Shown: piece after piece, positions 9,372 to 25,788 of the stretch
Layout of the letters: each line of letters starts with the position of its first letter
Numbering within the stretch: the first letter of the stretch is position 1
Assembly (NCBI RefSeq): GCF_027924605.1
Contig: NZ_AP027042.1
Span: forward strand, 1,589,524-1,653,523
Length of the DNA stretch: 64,000 nucleotides
Reading direction: 5' to 3'
Source of the DNA: Dyella sp. GSA-30
Lineage (GTDB): Bacteria; Pseudomonadota; Gammaproteobacteria; Xanthomonadales; Rhodanobacteraceae
Notes under the pieces: generated by a model
What the model was told of the DNA's origin: nothing
Seen by the model: the letters and a program-made list of their open reading frames with translations, nothing else
Databases searched by the model: none
Made by a program: the position numbers and the translations under genes

Positions 9372-9784
9372 ATCCCGGCCTGTTTGGCCACGCTACCGGC
9401 CAGCTCCAGTACGTACTGGGCCGATCCGTAACTCGAATAGACCTTGCACGGATCGGCCTTGCACGGCTGTGCCTCCGCAGCGATCGCGATCAGCTTGCGA
9501 TCCTTATCGAAATACAGGATGTCCAGCGGGATGAGCGTGTTCTTCATCCAGAAGTAGCGCGTTTCGGCATTGGGAAACACGAACAGCATGCTGTGATCGG
9601 CTGCCAGCCGGGTGCGATCCATCAGGCCGTGCTCGCGGCCGGCGTCATCGAGCGCCAGTTCGGTCGAAAAGGTCTTCCCGTGCAGGGCGACGCTGGGTGT
9701 CTTCGCCGCGTTGGCGGCCAGAGCAGAGCCCGCCATAAGAGCCAGGGCAAGGATGGGCACGGAAAGCGGCAGGCGTTTCATCAT
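9320..9784 (-). CDS. DUF192 domain-containing secreted protein
   Basis: A 154-residue protein with a clear signal peptide (MKRLPLSVPILALALMAGSALAA). The mature part matches DUF192: TELALDDAGREHGLMDRTRLA, then MLFVFPNAETRYFWMKNTLIPLDILYFD and YVLELAGSVAKQAGIQVGDEL. These proteins are periplasmic or secreted and of unknown biochemical role. Tandem ATGs lie at 9784 and 9781; a GTG at 9790 is also possible. The gene faces away from the rRNA operon and its 3' end overlaps the small plus-strand gene. Confidence 0.88.
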   Translation of the reverse strand: MMKRLPLSVPILALALMAGSALAANAAKTPSVALHGKTFSTELALDDAGREHGLMDRTRLAADHSMLFVFPNAETRYFWMKNTLIPLDILYFDKDRKLIAIAAEAQPCKADPCKVYSSYGSAQYVLELAGSVAKQAGIQVGDELTINGDVSGAR

Positions 9785-10231
9785 GGGCACTCTCTATAGT
9801 GGGAAGGGCGCGGGCGAGTGTAACGTCGGCCTCGACCGTCATCGAATGGAAAAAAATCGTCATTCCCCCCTTCACAGGCATGACGGCCGGCGCTATGATT
9901 CACACCCCTTCGACGAGACGTCCTCCGCGAAGGTTTCCTGCTCCACCCTCCGCTGAAAATTGATCTTCACGAAGGTGTTGACGGACAGGAAAAACGATGT
10001 AATATGGGCGGCTCACTCGGGACGAAATGTTCCGAAGCGGATCGAGAAATCGGACGCAAGTGGTTGAGATCTTTGACAGTGTGCGCAGGTGACTTGTGTG
10101 GGCGTCTTGCGTTGGGCGGAAAATCTGTCCAACAAATGCAAGCGTCTAACCTAAGAGTCAATTCAAAAGCTTGACGTTTATGGTTAGGACTAACGCTTCA
10201 GAAAGATAGATGGTTTCGGCCATCGAAAACT
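9785..10231 (+). promoter_or_regulatory. rRNA operon promoter and leader region
   Basis: About 450 bases between the DUF192 gene and 16S. TTGACG (9978-9983) and TAATAT (10000-10005), 16 bases apart, form a strong sigma-70 promoter. It is followed by a GC-rich GGGCGGCTC discriminator, typical of stringently controlled rRNA promoters. The remaining leader carries the antitermination box listed separately. Confidence 0.75.
10070..10078 (+). promoter_or_regulatory. boxA-like antitermination site in the rRNA leader
   Basis: TCTTTGACA resembles the rrn boxA core (CTTTAACA) that loads NusB/NusE. It sits about 70 bases after the promoter and 150 bases before 16S, the usual place. Confidence 0.5.
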
Positions 10232-11776
<1,545 letters not shown>

Positions 11777-11877
11777 CAAGAAACGACAGACGTCCAACGT
11801 CAAGACGTCCACACAAGACACCTGCACATCCAAACCGCGCGATAGAGCGCGAGGCCTATAAGGCCGAGAAGCTTTAT

Positions 11878-11954
<77 letters not shown>

Positions 11955-11979
11955 TTATTGGGAAGGACCCTTAGTTCAT

Positions 11980-12055
11980 GGGGCCATAGCTCAGCTGGGA
12001 GAGCACCTGCTTTGCAAGCAGGGGGTCGTCAGTTCGATCCTGACTGGCTCCACCA
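11980..12055 (+). tRNA. tRNA-Ala (TGC)
   Basis: A 76-base cloverleaf 25 bases after tRNA-Ile. The anticodon is TGC in CTTTGCAAG, acceptor GGGGCCA pairs with TGGCTCC, and CCA is encoded. The Ile-Ala spacer pair is standard for gammaproteobacterial rrn operons. Confidence 0.97.
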
Positions 12056-12138
12056 GTTCGAAAGCGATCTGAAGCGATTTGGATGTGTAGCGCACACAAA
12101 AGATTTATTGAAACGTATCGGCGTTGAGGCCGATGTCG

Positions 12139-12149
12139 TGTTCTTTGAA
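12139..12149 (+). promoter_or_regulatory. boxA-like site in the 16S-23S spacer
   Basis: TGTTCTTTGAA resembles a second rrn boxA, commonly found between the spacer tRNAs and 23S. The rest of 12056-12260 is spacer, ending in CTTGGGGTTATAT. That sequence pairs with ATATAACCCCAAG right after 23S, forming the RNase III processing stem. Confidence 0.45.
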
Positions 12150-12260
12150 AATGTAAACGAGTGACAAGCGTCTTGGTTCGAAACCGAATCGAGATGTGTC
12201 GTTGAGGCAAGTAAAGCGAAATGCGATTGGCATTAATCCTGAGGCGACTTGGGGTTATAT

Positions 12261-15140
<2,880 letters not shown>

Positions 15141-15256
15141 ATAACCCCAAGACGCTTCGTAACACGAAGCCTCAACGAAACATCTCAATTCACCAGACGC
15201 TTGTCACTCGTTTACACCTCATTGGATCTGGCGCTTAAAGCGCTGATCCAACCCTT

Positions 15257-15375
15257 TCCCTGGCGGCTATAGCGCTGTGGTCCCACCCGATCCCATCCCG
15301 AACTCGGAAGTGAAACGCAGCTGCGCCGATGGTAGTGTGGCATTGCCCATGCAAGAGTAGGTCACCGCCAGGGGC
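15257..15375 (+). rRNA. 5S ribosomal RNA
   Basis: About 118 bases. CCCTGGCGGCTATAGCG at the 5' end pairs with CGCCAGGGG at the 3' end. The internal GAACTCGGAAGTGAAACGC and GCCGATGGTAGTGTGG blocks are diagnostic. Confidence 0.96.
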
Positions 15376-15387
15376 TTTATACTGAGA

Positions 15388-15418
15388 AACCCGCATCAAT
15401 CGATGCGGGTTTTTCTTT
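15388..15418 (+). terminator. Intrinsic terminator of the rRNA operon
   Basis: ACCCGCATC (15389-15397) pairs perfectly with GATGCGGGT (15402-15410), followed by TTTTTCTTTT. Confidence 0.9.
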
Positions 15419-15476
15419 TGTTGCGGTTCGGGTCGCAGACCCGCACTGCAACAGGTCACCGCCAGGGGCTTTATTT

Positions 15477-15511
15477 AAAAACCCGTCTCGTTATCGAGGC
15501 GGGTTTTTCTT
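15477..15511 (+). terminator. Second intrinsic terminator in the duplicated rrn tail
   Basis: ACCCGTCTCG and CGAGGCGGGT form a 10-bp stem (one G-U pair) around TTAT, followed by TTTTTCTTT. It backs up the first terminator. Confidence 0.8.
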
Positions 15512-15561
15512 TGTTGCTGTGCAAGTCGAAGACCTGCATCGCAACATCGACCTTCCCCACT

Positions 15562-15688
15562 CGTCATCCCGGCGAAGGCCGGGACCCAGTGACTTTGTGA
15601 TCGGTTATCGCAAGAGCCAACACGCATCGGCTCGATCGCGACAACCAGAAACCGACGTCACTGGATCCCGGCCTGCGCCGGGATGACG
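15562..15688. repeat. REP/BIME-like palindromic element, copy 1
   Basis: It begins CGTCATCCCGGCGAAGGCCG, with GGACCCAGTG ending the arm. It closes with the inverse arm (CACTGGATCCCGG...CGGGATGACG). Each arm also folds on itself. The central part (TTGTGATCGGTTATCGC...) is shared with copy 5. Confidence 0.85.
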
Positions 15689-15739
15689 ACTCGGGGAGGC
15701 TGAGGCTACTCGGGGTTCCCTTCCCGACCACGCGCTCCC

Positions 15740-15810
15740 GTCGCGACTGAAGTCGCTCCTACAAACTCAGGCAGGCACGGCTAGCTTGTAGGAGCGACTT
15801 CAGTCGCGAC
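15740..15810. repeat. Second REP family: inverted pair of a 24-bp repeat
   Basis: GTCGCGACTGAAGTCGCTCC plus TACA at 15740-15763 is inverted perfectly at 15787-15810 with a 23-base spacer. A partial copy of one arm (TGTAGGAGCGACTTCAG) lies at 44883-44899. This motif resembles REP sequences common in pseudomonads and xanthomonads. The rest of the 15689-15897 gap shows nothing else. Confidence 0.8.
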
Positions 15811-15897
15811 CGCACCCTCCCAACATCAATGTGCATCCGGCCATCGCCTAACCCACCCCTTGGAATACGATAAGCCACCAGATCACAAGGACGCCCA

Positions 15898-16257
15898 ATG
15901 CTGGATCTCGTCGGAGGTTGGCTAGTCGGCCTTCTACTGCAGGGCCTATACGAACTAGGCTTCCGTTCAGTAGCCCAGCTCCGCCCCATGGAACAGCTTC
16001 GCCGCAAACCCAGGCATTGGGCGGCGATCATCTGGTGGGCCATCTTCGGAGCGGCGGCCGGCGATATCAGCGTGTTTATCTTGCCCACGCGGCTCACCAC
16101 CGGAGCATGGAGCATCGCTATTGTCTTGTTTGTCCCCTTGCTCGCCGGACTGGCCGCGTTCCTGCTGAGTGGCTGGCATAGAAGTCGCTTCGCCTGCGGC
16201 TATGTCTTCGCACTGGCCTTCATTCTGTTGCGATACTGGCTTGTAACCCAGGGCTGA
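15898..16257 (+). CDS. Hypothetical inner-membrane protein
   Basis: A 119-residue protein with about three or four hydrophobic segments: LVGGWLVGLLLQGLY near the N-terminus, AAIIWWAIFGAAAGDISVFIL, SIAIVLFVPLLAGLAAFLL and YVFALAFILLRYWLV. No domain is recognised. The codon pattern is that of a normal gene. It sits alone between the rrn tail repeats and fabV. Confidence 0.7.
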   Translation: MLDLVGGWLVGLLLQGLYELGFRSVAQLRPMEQLRRKPRHWAAIIWWAIFGAAAGDISVFILPTRLTTGAWSIAIVLFVPLLAGLAAFLLSGWHRSRFACGYVFALAFILLRYWLVTQG

Positions 16258-16330
16258 AACATACCCTACGGAAGCGCATGTCCCGCTCCCCTATTAGAAT
16301 GGCCGTCTTGTTGAATCATCGAGGTCCTCC

Positions 16331-17536
16331 GTGATCATCCATCCCAAGGTTCGTGGCTTTATCTGCATCACTGCGCATCCGGTCGGCTGCGAGAAAAACG
16401 TGCTCGAGCAAATCGAGATCACCAAGGCTGCCGGCGTTTCCGCGTCGGGCCCCAAGCGTGTGCTGGTGATTGGTGCATCCACGGGCTATGGACTGGCATC
16501 GCGTATCACCGCGGCGTTCGGTTACGGCGCGGCAACCCTCGGTGTGTTCTTCGAGAAGCCGTCCAGCGATACCAAGACCGGTACCGCCGGTTGGTACAAC
16601 TCCGCCGCATTCGACAAGCTCGCCAAGCAGGCTGGCCTGTACAGCAAGTCGATCAATGGCGACGCGTTCTCTGACGAAACTCGCGCGCGTGCGATCGAGT
16701 TGATCAAACAGGAGATGGGCGGCCAGATCGACCTGGTGGTTTATTCGCTGGCATCGCCCGTGCGCAAGCTACCGGCTACCGGTGAACTCGTTCGCTCTTC
16801 GCTCAAGACCATCGGTGAAACATTTACGGCATCGTCGGTCGACACCAATCGCGACACCGTCGTGCAGGTATCGGTGGAACCCGCGACCGAGCAGGAGATC
16901 AAGGACACCGTCACCGTCATGGGTGGCGAAGACTGGGCGCTGTGGATCGAAGCGTTGAGCAAGGCGGGCGTGCTCGCCGATCACGCCAAAACCGTGGCCT
17001 ATAGCTACGTCGGCACGGAAATCACCTGGCCGATCTATTGGCACGGCACGCTGGGCCAAGCCAAGCAGCATCTGGACAACACCGCGCGCAACCTGCGCAG
17101 CCAGTACGCCGCGCAGCATCTCGACGCCTATGTCGGCGTGATGAAGTCTGTCGTCACTCAAGCCAGCGCCGCCATTCCGGTGATCCCGCTGTACGTCTCC
17201 ATGGTGTTCCGCATCATGAAGGAGAAGGGCATCCACGAAGGCACGATCGAGCAGATCAACCGTCTGTTCCATGATCGCCTGTACCGTCAGGACGCCAAGA
17301 CGCCGGACACCGATAGCGAAGGCCGCCTGCGCCTGGACGACTGGGAGCTGCGCGACGATGTGCAGCAGGCCTGCAAGGACATGTGGCCGACCGTGACCAC
17401 CGATAATCTGTGGGAACAGACCGACTACGCAGGCTACAGGCAGGATTTTCTGCGCCTGTTCGGTTTCAAGCGCAAGGACGTCGACTACGATGCCGACGTC
17501 GATCCGAACGTGACCTTCGACGTCGTCGAGCTGTAA
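16331..17536 (+). CDS. fabV: Trans-2-enoyl-ACP/CoA reductase FabV
   Basis: A 401-residue, single-domain NADH-dependent enoyl reductase of the FabV class, an enlarged SDR relative that is insensitive to triclosan in studied cases. It starts at GTG 16331 with the family N-terminus [12 protein letters not shown]. Seen: the NADH-binding [16 protein letters not shown], and the active-site [10 protein letters not shown], which has the YX8K spacing that separates FabV from FabI. It makes acyl-ACP in the last step of fatty-acid elongation. No FabI is present in the window, so whether FabV is the sole enoyl reductase cannot be said. Confidence 0.96.
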   Translation: MIIHPKVRGFICITAHPVGCEKNVLEQIEITKAAGVSASGPKRVLVIGASTGYGLASRITAAFGYGAATLGVFFEKPSSDTKTGTAGWYNSAAFDKLAKQAGLYSKSINGDAFSDETRARAIELIKQEMGGQIDLVVYSLASPVRKLPATGELVRSSLKTIGETFTASSVDTNRDTVVQVSVEPATEQEIKDTVTVMGGEDWALWIEALSKAGVLADHAKTVAYSYVGTEITWPIYWHGTLGQAKQHLDNTARNLRSQYAAQHLDAYVGVMKSVVTQASAAIPVIPLYVSMVFRIMKEKGIHEGTIEQINRLFHDRLYRQDAKTPDTDSEGRLRLDDWELRDDVQQACKDMWPTVTTDNLWEQTDYAGYRQDFLRLFGFKRKDVDYDADVDPNVTFDVVEL

Positions 17537-17608
17537 CTCCAAGTCACCGATGACCCCATGTTGTGCCGGACCGCGCAGGTCCGGCGCAGTCGATGAAGGA
17601 CGCATCGC

Positions 17609-18202
17609 ATGAATCTCGCACTGTTTGATTTCGACGGAACGATCACGACTCGCGAGATGTATCGCGACTTCATCCAGGTCGCCGTGCCACGGCATCGTCG
17701 TGCGTTCGGAGCCTTCCTGTTCGCCCCCATGGTGGTGGGCTACAAGCTCGGCTGGATCTCCGGCTCGGTGATTCGCGCGGCAGTGGTCGCCTATGGGCTG
17801 CGCGGTGTTACCGAAGTGGCGATCGATGAAGCCGGCAGGAGCTTCGCGCGCAATGCCTTGCCTGGCGTCCTGCGCGTCAACGCCATGGAACGGATCCAAT
17901 GGCACAAATCCCAGGGTGACCGCATCGTGGTCGTCTCCGGTGCGCTGGATGTCTACCTCTCGCATTGGTGCCGTGAGCATGAGCTCGAGCTGATATGCAC
18001 TTCGCTCGAAGCAAAAGATGGTCGCTTGACCGGTCGCCACCGCGGTAAACAATGCGTGGGCAAGGAAAAAGCGCAACGCATCCTGCAGGCGCTCGACCTT
18101 CAGACATTCCCCACGATCTACGCCTACGGCGACACCAAGGAAGACCTGGATATGCTGGGCCTGGCGCACAAGAAGTTCTATCGTTGGTGCGAAATGGGTT
18201 GA
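17609..18202 (+). CDS. HAD-IB family phosphatase
   Basis: A 197-residue haloacid-dehalogenase-fold hydrolase. Motif I is LFDFDGTIT with both aspartates, motif II is VVVSGALDVYL, and motif IV is AYGDTKEDLDML. Subfamily IB members act on phosphoserine, phosphoglycerol-type or lipid phosphates; the substrate here is not evident. It lies 72 bases after fabV and 56 bases before glpR. A link to glycerol phosphate metabolism is possible but only positional. Confidence 0.83.
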   Translation: MNLALFDFDGTITTREMYRDFIQVAVPRHRRAFGAFLFAPMVVGYKLGWISGSVIRAAVVAYGLRGVTEVAIDEAGRSFARNALPGVLRVNAMERIQWHKSQGDRIVVVSGALDVYLSHWCREHELELICTSLEAKDGRLTGRHRGKQCVGKEKAQRILQALDLQTFPTIYAYGDTKEDLDMLGLAHKKFYRWCEMG

Positions 18203-18258
18203 TGGCTCCCGGACACTGGCGCCATGATGACCATGTAATACGCCGTGCCGGAGGAACG

Positions 18259-19038
18259 ATGGATCCACGACTCAACCGACGCCAGGAAGAACTGGTGGCG
18301 ATCGTGCAGCGCGAAGGCTTCGCCGCGGTGGACCAGCTCGCCGCGCATTTCGACGTCGCACCGCAGACGATCCGTCGCGATCTGAACCTGCTGGCCGATT
18401 GCGGCCTGCTCCGTCGCTATCACGGTGGCGTGGGTGCACCGTCGAGCGTGGAGAACGTGGCCTATGCTGCGCGCCAAGGCCTGCAACAGGCGGAAAAGCA
18501 GCGTATCGCGGCATCGATCGCCAGCCAGATCCCGGATGGCGCGTCCCTTTTCATCAATCTGGGCACGACCAACGAAGTGGTCGGCCGCGCCCTGCTCGAA
18601 CATCGCGGCCTGCGCGTCATTACCAACAACCTCAATATCGCGATCGCGCTCAGCGACAACCCGACCTTCGAGGTCATCGTCGCCGGCGGGGTAGTGCGCG
18701 GCCGCGACCATGGCGTTACCGGCGAAGCGACGATCGAGCTGGTCCGTCAGTTCAAGGTGGACTACGGCATCATCGGTATTTCCGGTATCGAGCTCGACGG
18801 TACGCTGCTCGACTTCGATTTCCATGAAGTGCGCGTCGCCCAGGCCATCATCGAACACTCGCGCCAGGTGTTCCTCGGCGCGGACCACAGCAAGATCGGC
18901 CGTAACGCGATGGTGCGGCTCGGCGACTTCTCGCACGTCGACGCGTGGTTTACCGATCGTCAGCCGCCGGAGGCACTCTTGCCCGTACTCGAAGCGGCCG
19001 GCACCCAGCTGCATATCGCCGAGGGCGACCCCGAGTAG
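18259..19038 (+). CDS. glpR: DeoR-family glycerol-3-phosphate regulon repressor
   Basis: A 259-residue DeoR-type regulator. The N-terminal winged helix contains LAAHFDVAPQTIRRDLNLLADCGLLRRYHGG, close to the family signature. The C-terminal DeoR sensor domain has LGTTNEVVGRALL and GGVVRGRDHGVTG for sugar-phosphate binding, and ends near FLGADHSKIGR. The ATG at 18259 has GGAGGAA just upstream. The position directly before glpD, glpF and glpK, and palindromic GlpR-like sites in between, make GlpR the likely identity. It would be released from DNA by glycerol-3-phosphate. Confidence 0.9.
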   Translation: MDPRLNRRQEELVAIVQREGFAAVDQLAAHFDVAPQTIRRDLNLLADCGLLRRYHGGVGAPSSVENVAYAARQGLQQAEKQRIAASIASQIPDGASLFINLGTTNEVVGRALLEHRGLRVITNNLNIAIALSDNPTFEVIVAGGVVRGRDHGVTGEATIELVRQFKVDYGIIGISGIELDGTLLDFDFHEVRVAQAIIEHSRQVFLGADHSKIGRNAMVRLGDFSHVDAWFTDRQPPEALLPVLEAAGTQLHIAEGDPE

Positions 19039-19071
19039 CGCCTTTCCCAGGGTTCGCTGCGGTGCAGCGTG

Positions 19072-19153
19072 CCATGTTCGTTATTGTTCGAATATGCTCG
19101 TTTATACGCAGGCGACCGGCCTGCTGATCGTGAAATGTTCGTATACGAGCATT
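19072..19153 (+). promoter_or_regulatory. GlpR-type operators upstream of glpD
   Basis: AATGTTCGTATACGAGCATT (19134-19153) is a near-perfect 20-base palindrome matching the GlpR operator style. Three more TGYTCG half-sites lie at 19075, 19085 and 19095. These sites probably repress the glpDFK unit. Confidence 0.65.
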
Positions 19154-19216
19154 CAGGCCTGCATGAGGCCTCACCCTCAGCGCCGTTCGCCCTCCCGCAG
19201 GCGAATGGAGTGGGTG

Positions 19217-20716
19217 ATGGTCGAGCACGTGGTCGAGCAGGTCGATGTACTGGTGGTCGGCGGTGGCGTGAACGGCGTAGGCATCGCCCGCGATGCCGTG
19301 GGCCGAGGACTCTCCGTCTGGCTGTGCGAGCGTGACGACCTGGCGGCGCACACCTCCAGTGCCAGCACCAAGCTGATTCATGGTGGCCTGCGCTATCTCG
19401 AGCAGTTCGAGTTCGCCCTGGTCGGCAAGGCCCTGGCCGAGCGTGAGGTGCTGCTACGTGCGGCGCCGCACATCATCTGGCCGTTGCGCTTCGTCCTGCC
19501 CCATCAGCCGCATCTGCGGCCGGCCTGGATGATTCGCATCGGCCTGTTCCTCTACGACCATCTGGGTCGCGGTCGTCGCACCTTGCCCGGCTCGCGCCGG
19601 GTCCGCTTCGGCAAGCATGTCACCGGCGAACCGTTGCGCGACGAATTCACTCAAGGCTTCGTCTATTCCGACGCCTGGGTGCAGGACGCACGCCTGGTCG
19701 TGCTCAACGCCATGGATGCCGCGCGTCGCGGTGCGACGATCGAAACACATACGCGCTGTGTCAGCGCGACACGCGAAAGCGATGGTTGGGTGGCCGAGTT
19801 GGAATCGCGCGACGGGCGTCGCTACACCGTGCGCGCAAAAGCGCTGGTGAATGCGGCAGGACCATGGGCTGCTTCGTTTCTCGACAACGTTGCGCACATC
19901 AAGCACGAGCACTCGCTGCGCCTGATCAAAGGCAGCCACATCGTCGTGCCGAAGCTGTACGACCATCGCTACGCCTATATCTTCCAGCAACCGGATCGCC
20001 GCATCGTCTTTGCCATTCCCTACGAGCGCGATTTCACGCTGATCGGTACGACCGACATCGAGTACAAGGACGATCCCTCGCATCCGGTCATCAGCGACGA
20101 AGAGACGCACTATCTCTGCGATGCGGCCAATCGTTATTTCAAGAAGCAGCTGACCATCGCCGATGTTGTGTGGAGCTACAGTGGCGTGCGTCCGCTGTTG
20201 CAGGACGAAGCGGGCAGCGCGTCGGAAGTCACACGCGACTATCAGCTCGATCTCGATACGAATGGTCCTCCGCTGCTCAATGTCTTCGGCGGAAAGCTCA
20301 CCACCTTCCGCAAGCTGTCCGAAGAAGCTGTCGATCGGCTCGCTCCGTTGCTTGGTAACAACAAGCCGGCATGGACGGCCGATGCGAAACCGCTGCCGGG
20401 TGGCGGTGAACGCGATATCGACGGCTTGCTCGAAGACATCCGTTCGAGTCGTCCTTGGCTGTCCGAAGCCTTTGCATGGCGACTCGTGCACAGCTACGGC
20501 ACACGTGCGCGTGACCTGCTTGGCGAAGCCGGCAGCCTCGCTGCGCTGGGCGAGCATTTCGGCGCCGATCTGTATCAGGCGGAAGTCGATTACCTGGTGC
20601 GTCACGAATGGGTGACAGAGGTCGAGGATATTCTGTGGCGTCGTAGCAAGTTAGGTTTGCGCATCGAAAAAGAAGGCGTCGCACGCCTCGCGGCCTACCT
20701 GGAAAAGCGTGCATAA
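19217..20716 (+). CDS. glpD: Aerobic glycerol-3-phosphate dehydrogenase
   Basis: GlpD (499 residues) is a peripheral inner-membrane flavoenzyme that oxidises glycerol-3-phosphate to dihydroxyacetone phosphate and passes electrons to quinone. Seen: the FAD-binding DVLVVGGGVNGVGIARDA near residue 10, SSASTKLIHGGLRYLE, ALVNAAGPWA, FTLIGTTDIEY and the FGGKLTTFRKLSEEAV block. The C-terminal cap domain ends VARLAAYLEKRA. ATGs occur at 19205 and 19217; the latter has GGAG at a better distance. It is the first gene of glpDFK, under the GlpR-like operators. Confidence 0.96.
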   Translation: MVEHVVEQVDVLVVGGGVNGVGIARDAVGRGLSVWLCERDDLAAHTSSASTKLIHGGLRYLEQFEFALVGKALAEREVLLRAAPHIIWPLRFVLPHQPHLRPAWMIRIGLFLYDHLGRGRRTLPGSRRVRFGKHVTGEPLRDEFTQGFVYSDAWVQDARLVVLNAMDAARRGATIETHTRCVSATRESDGWVAELESRDGRRYTVRAKALVNAAGPWAASFLDNVAHIKHEHSLRLIKGSHIVVPKLYDHRYAYIFQQPDRRIVFAIPYERDFTLIGTTDIEYKDDPSHPVISDEETHYLCDAANRYFKKQLTIADVVWSYSGVRPLLQDEAGSASEVTRDYQLDLDTNGPPLLNVFGGKLTTFRKLSEEAVDRLAPLLGNNKPAWTADAKPLPGGGERDIDGLLEDIRSSRPWLSEAFAWRLVHSYGTRARDLLGEAGSLAALGEHFGADLYQAEVDYLVRHEWVTEVEDILWRRSKLGLRIEKEGVARLAAYLEKRA

Positions 20717-20760
20717 AACCCCTGGCGGGGCCATTCCGTGAACCGATGGAGAGAGGGATC

Positions 20761-23111
<2,351 letters not shown>

Positions 23112-23127
23112 AGAACCTCCTCATACT

Positions 23128-23253
23128 CGTCATCTCGGCGCAGGCCGGGACCCAGTGGCTTCGGTTTTAGGTTTTCGCGATAGAGCAGAATTTATCGTCT
23201 CTCGCGATAACCGATCGCAAAGCCACTGGGTCCCGGCCTGCGCCGGGATGACG
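23128..23253. repeat. REP/BIME-like palindromic element, copy 2
   Basis: Arms CGTCATCTCGGCGCAGGCCG... and ...CGGCCTGCGCCGGGATGACG enclose a core with GGTTTTCGCGATAGAG and its imperfect inverse. It is directly downstream of glpK and could act as a 3' mRNA-stabilising structure. Confidence 0.85.
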
Positions 23254-23283
23254 ATATATGGGGAGTTCTCGCAAGGTTGGAAA

Positions 23284-23312
23284 AGAAAAGGCCTCCGGAG
23301 ATCGGAGGCCTC
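23284..23312 (-). terminator. Intrinsic terminator of the PfkB kinase gene
   Basis: GGCCTCCG and CGGAGGCC form an 8-bp stem with loop GAGAT. On the minus strand it is followed by TTTTCTTTT. Confidence 0.85.
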
Positions 23313-23334
23313 ATCAAATCAAGAAAACAAAACT

Positions 23335-24270
23335 TTAGATCGCGTAACCAAACTGATCCGCAAATTCCTTGGCAAACTCAGCATAAGTAAATCGCTGATT
23401 CTGCGTCCCCGGATGCTCCACCTTCAGCGCACCCATCAACGAAGCCATACGGCCCACCGTCGGCCAATCCTTGCCCTTCATGATGCCGAAGATCAGCCCG
23501 GCGCGATAAGCATCGCCGCAGCCAGTCGGATCAACCACTTGACGCTCGCGCGCCGGCGGAATTTCATGCGTCGTGCCATCGGCAAGATGAATCAACGACC
23601 CACGCGGCCCCTGCGTCACGATGTACGCATCGACGCGCTGCGCAATCTCCGCCGCAGTCCAACCGGTACGTGACTGCAACAGCTGCGACTCGTAATCGTT
23701 GACGATCACGTAGGTCGCCTTCTCGATCATCGAACGGAACTCGTCGCCGTTGAACAACGGCATCGCTTGGCCCGGATCGAAAATGAAAGGCACCTTGCGC
23801 GACGCGAATTCGTCGACGTGCTGCAGCATCGCTTCACGGCTGTCCGGCGCAACGATCGCGAAGGTCACTTCAGGAATATCGCGCACATGGTTTTCGTGCG
23901 CGCTCGACATCGCACCCGGATGGAATGCGGTGATCTGGTTGTTATCCAGGTCGGTCGTGATGAAGCACTGCGGTGTGAACTGCTCGTCGTACACGCGCAC
24001 GTAGTCCATGCGGATGCCGAACTCCTCCATGTGCTGACGATACGGCGCGAAGTCCTGCCCGACAGCAGCCACCGGCAACGGATCGGCGCCAAGCAGCTTC
24101 AGGTTGTACGCGATGTTGCCGGCGCAACCGCCGAACTCGCGACGCATGCGCGGCACCAGGAACGACACATTCAGGATATGCACCTGATCGGGCAGGATGT
24201 GATTCTTGAACTGGTCCTGGAACACCATGATGGTGTCATAGGCCAGCGATCCGCAGATAACGGCAGACAT
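23335..24270 (-). CDS. PfkB-family carbohydrate/nucleoside kinase
   Basis: A 311-residue ribokinase-fold enzyme. Seen: FGGCAGNIAYNLKLLGADPLPVAAVGQDF near the N-terminus and the C-terminal signature DPTGCGDAYRAGL with the catalytic aspartate. The usual GAGD anion hole reads GCGD here, as in some adenosine-kinase-like members. Similarity in length and motifs is closest to bacterial adenosine-kinase-type PfkB proteins; the substrate cannot be fixed from sequence. It is transcribed away from mreB and has its own terminator. Confidence 0.82.
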   Translation of the reverse strand: MSAVICGSLAYDTIMVFQDQFKNHILPDQVHILNVSFLVPRMRREFGGCAGNIAYNLKLLGADPLPVAAVGQDFAPYRQHMEEFGIRMDYVRVYDEQFTPQCFITTDLDNNQITAFHPGAMSSAHENHVRDIPEVTFAIVAPDSREAMLQHVDEFASRKVPFIFDPGQAMPLFNGDEFRSMIEKATYVIVNDYESQLLQSRTGWTAAEIAQRVDAYIVTQGPRGSLIHLADGTTHEIPPARERQVVDPTGCGDAYRAGLIFGIMKGKDWPTVGRMASLMGALKVEHPGTQNQRFTYAEFAKEFADQFGYAI

Positions 24271-24333
24271 GGTGCGTGAAAGCCCCCGAGCTGGTGAAAA
24301 GTGAGATGAAAGCGGCCGCGTCGCATCCCGTTA

Positions 24334-24357
24334 CCCCGGGTTCGGCCAAACCCGGGG
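24334..24357. other. Hairpin in the kinase-mreB divergent region
   Basis: CCCCGGGTT pairs with AACCCGGGG around loop CGGCCA, a perfect 9-bp palindrome between the two divergent genes. A regulatory role is not shown. Confidence 0.4.
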
Positions 24358-24361
24358 ATAG

Positions 24362-25591
<1,230 letters not shown>

Positions 25592-25788
25592 GCAGCAGGC
25601 CCCTCCCTCGAGGGGGTCGTCAACGCCCTCTGCCGGTCAGGTAAGAGGGCCGGGTAAGGAGCGGTACGCTTGATCTTGTCGATCGAAAACTCTTCTTTCG
25701 GCGCATCGCGGTCGCTCCGCATCCTTACCGTTCGTGTTTTCCGCCGGATACCGGTGTTCGTCCCACGCAGTACGGGTAGTCCGGTTTC

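Larger units (their letters stand above)
15359..15545 (+). repeat. Tandem duplication of the 5S 3' end plus terminator
   Basis: Two adjacent units, 15359-15452 and 15453-15545. Both begin AGGTCACCGCCAGGGGCTTT, continue with an ACCCG...CGGGTTTTTCTTT hairpin and end in a diverged TTGTTGC...GCAAC block. The second unit is a relic of a duplicated rrn 3' end with its own terminator. Confidence 0.8.
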
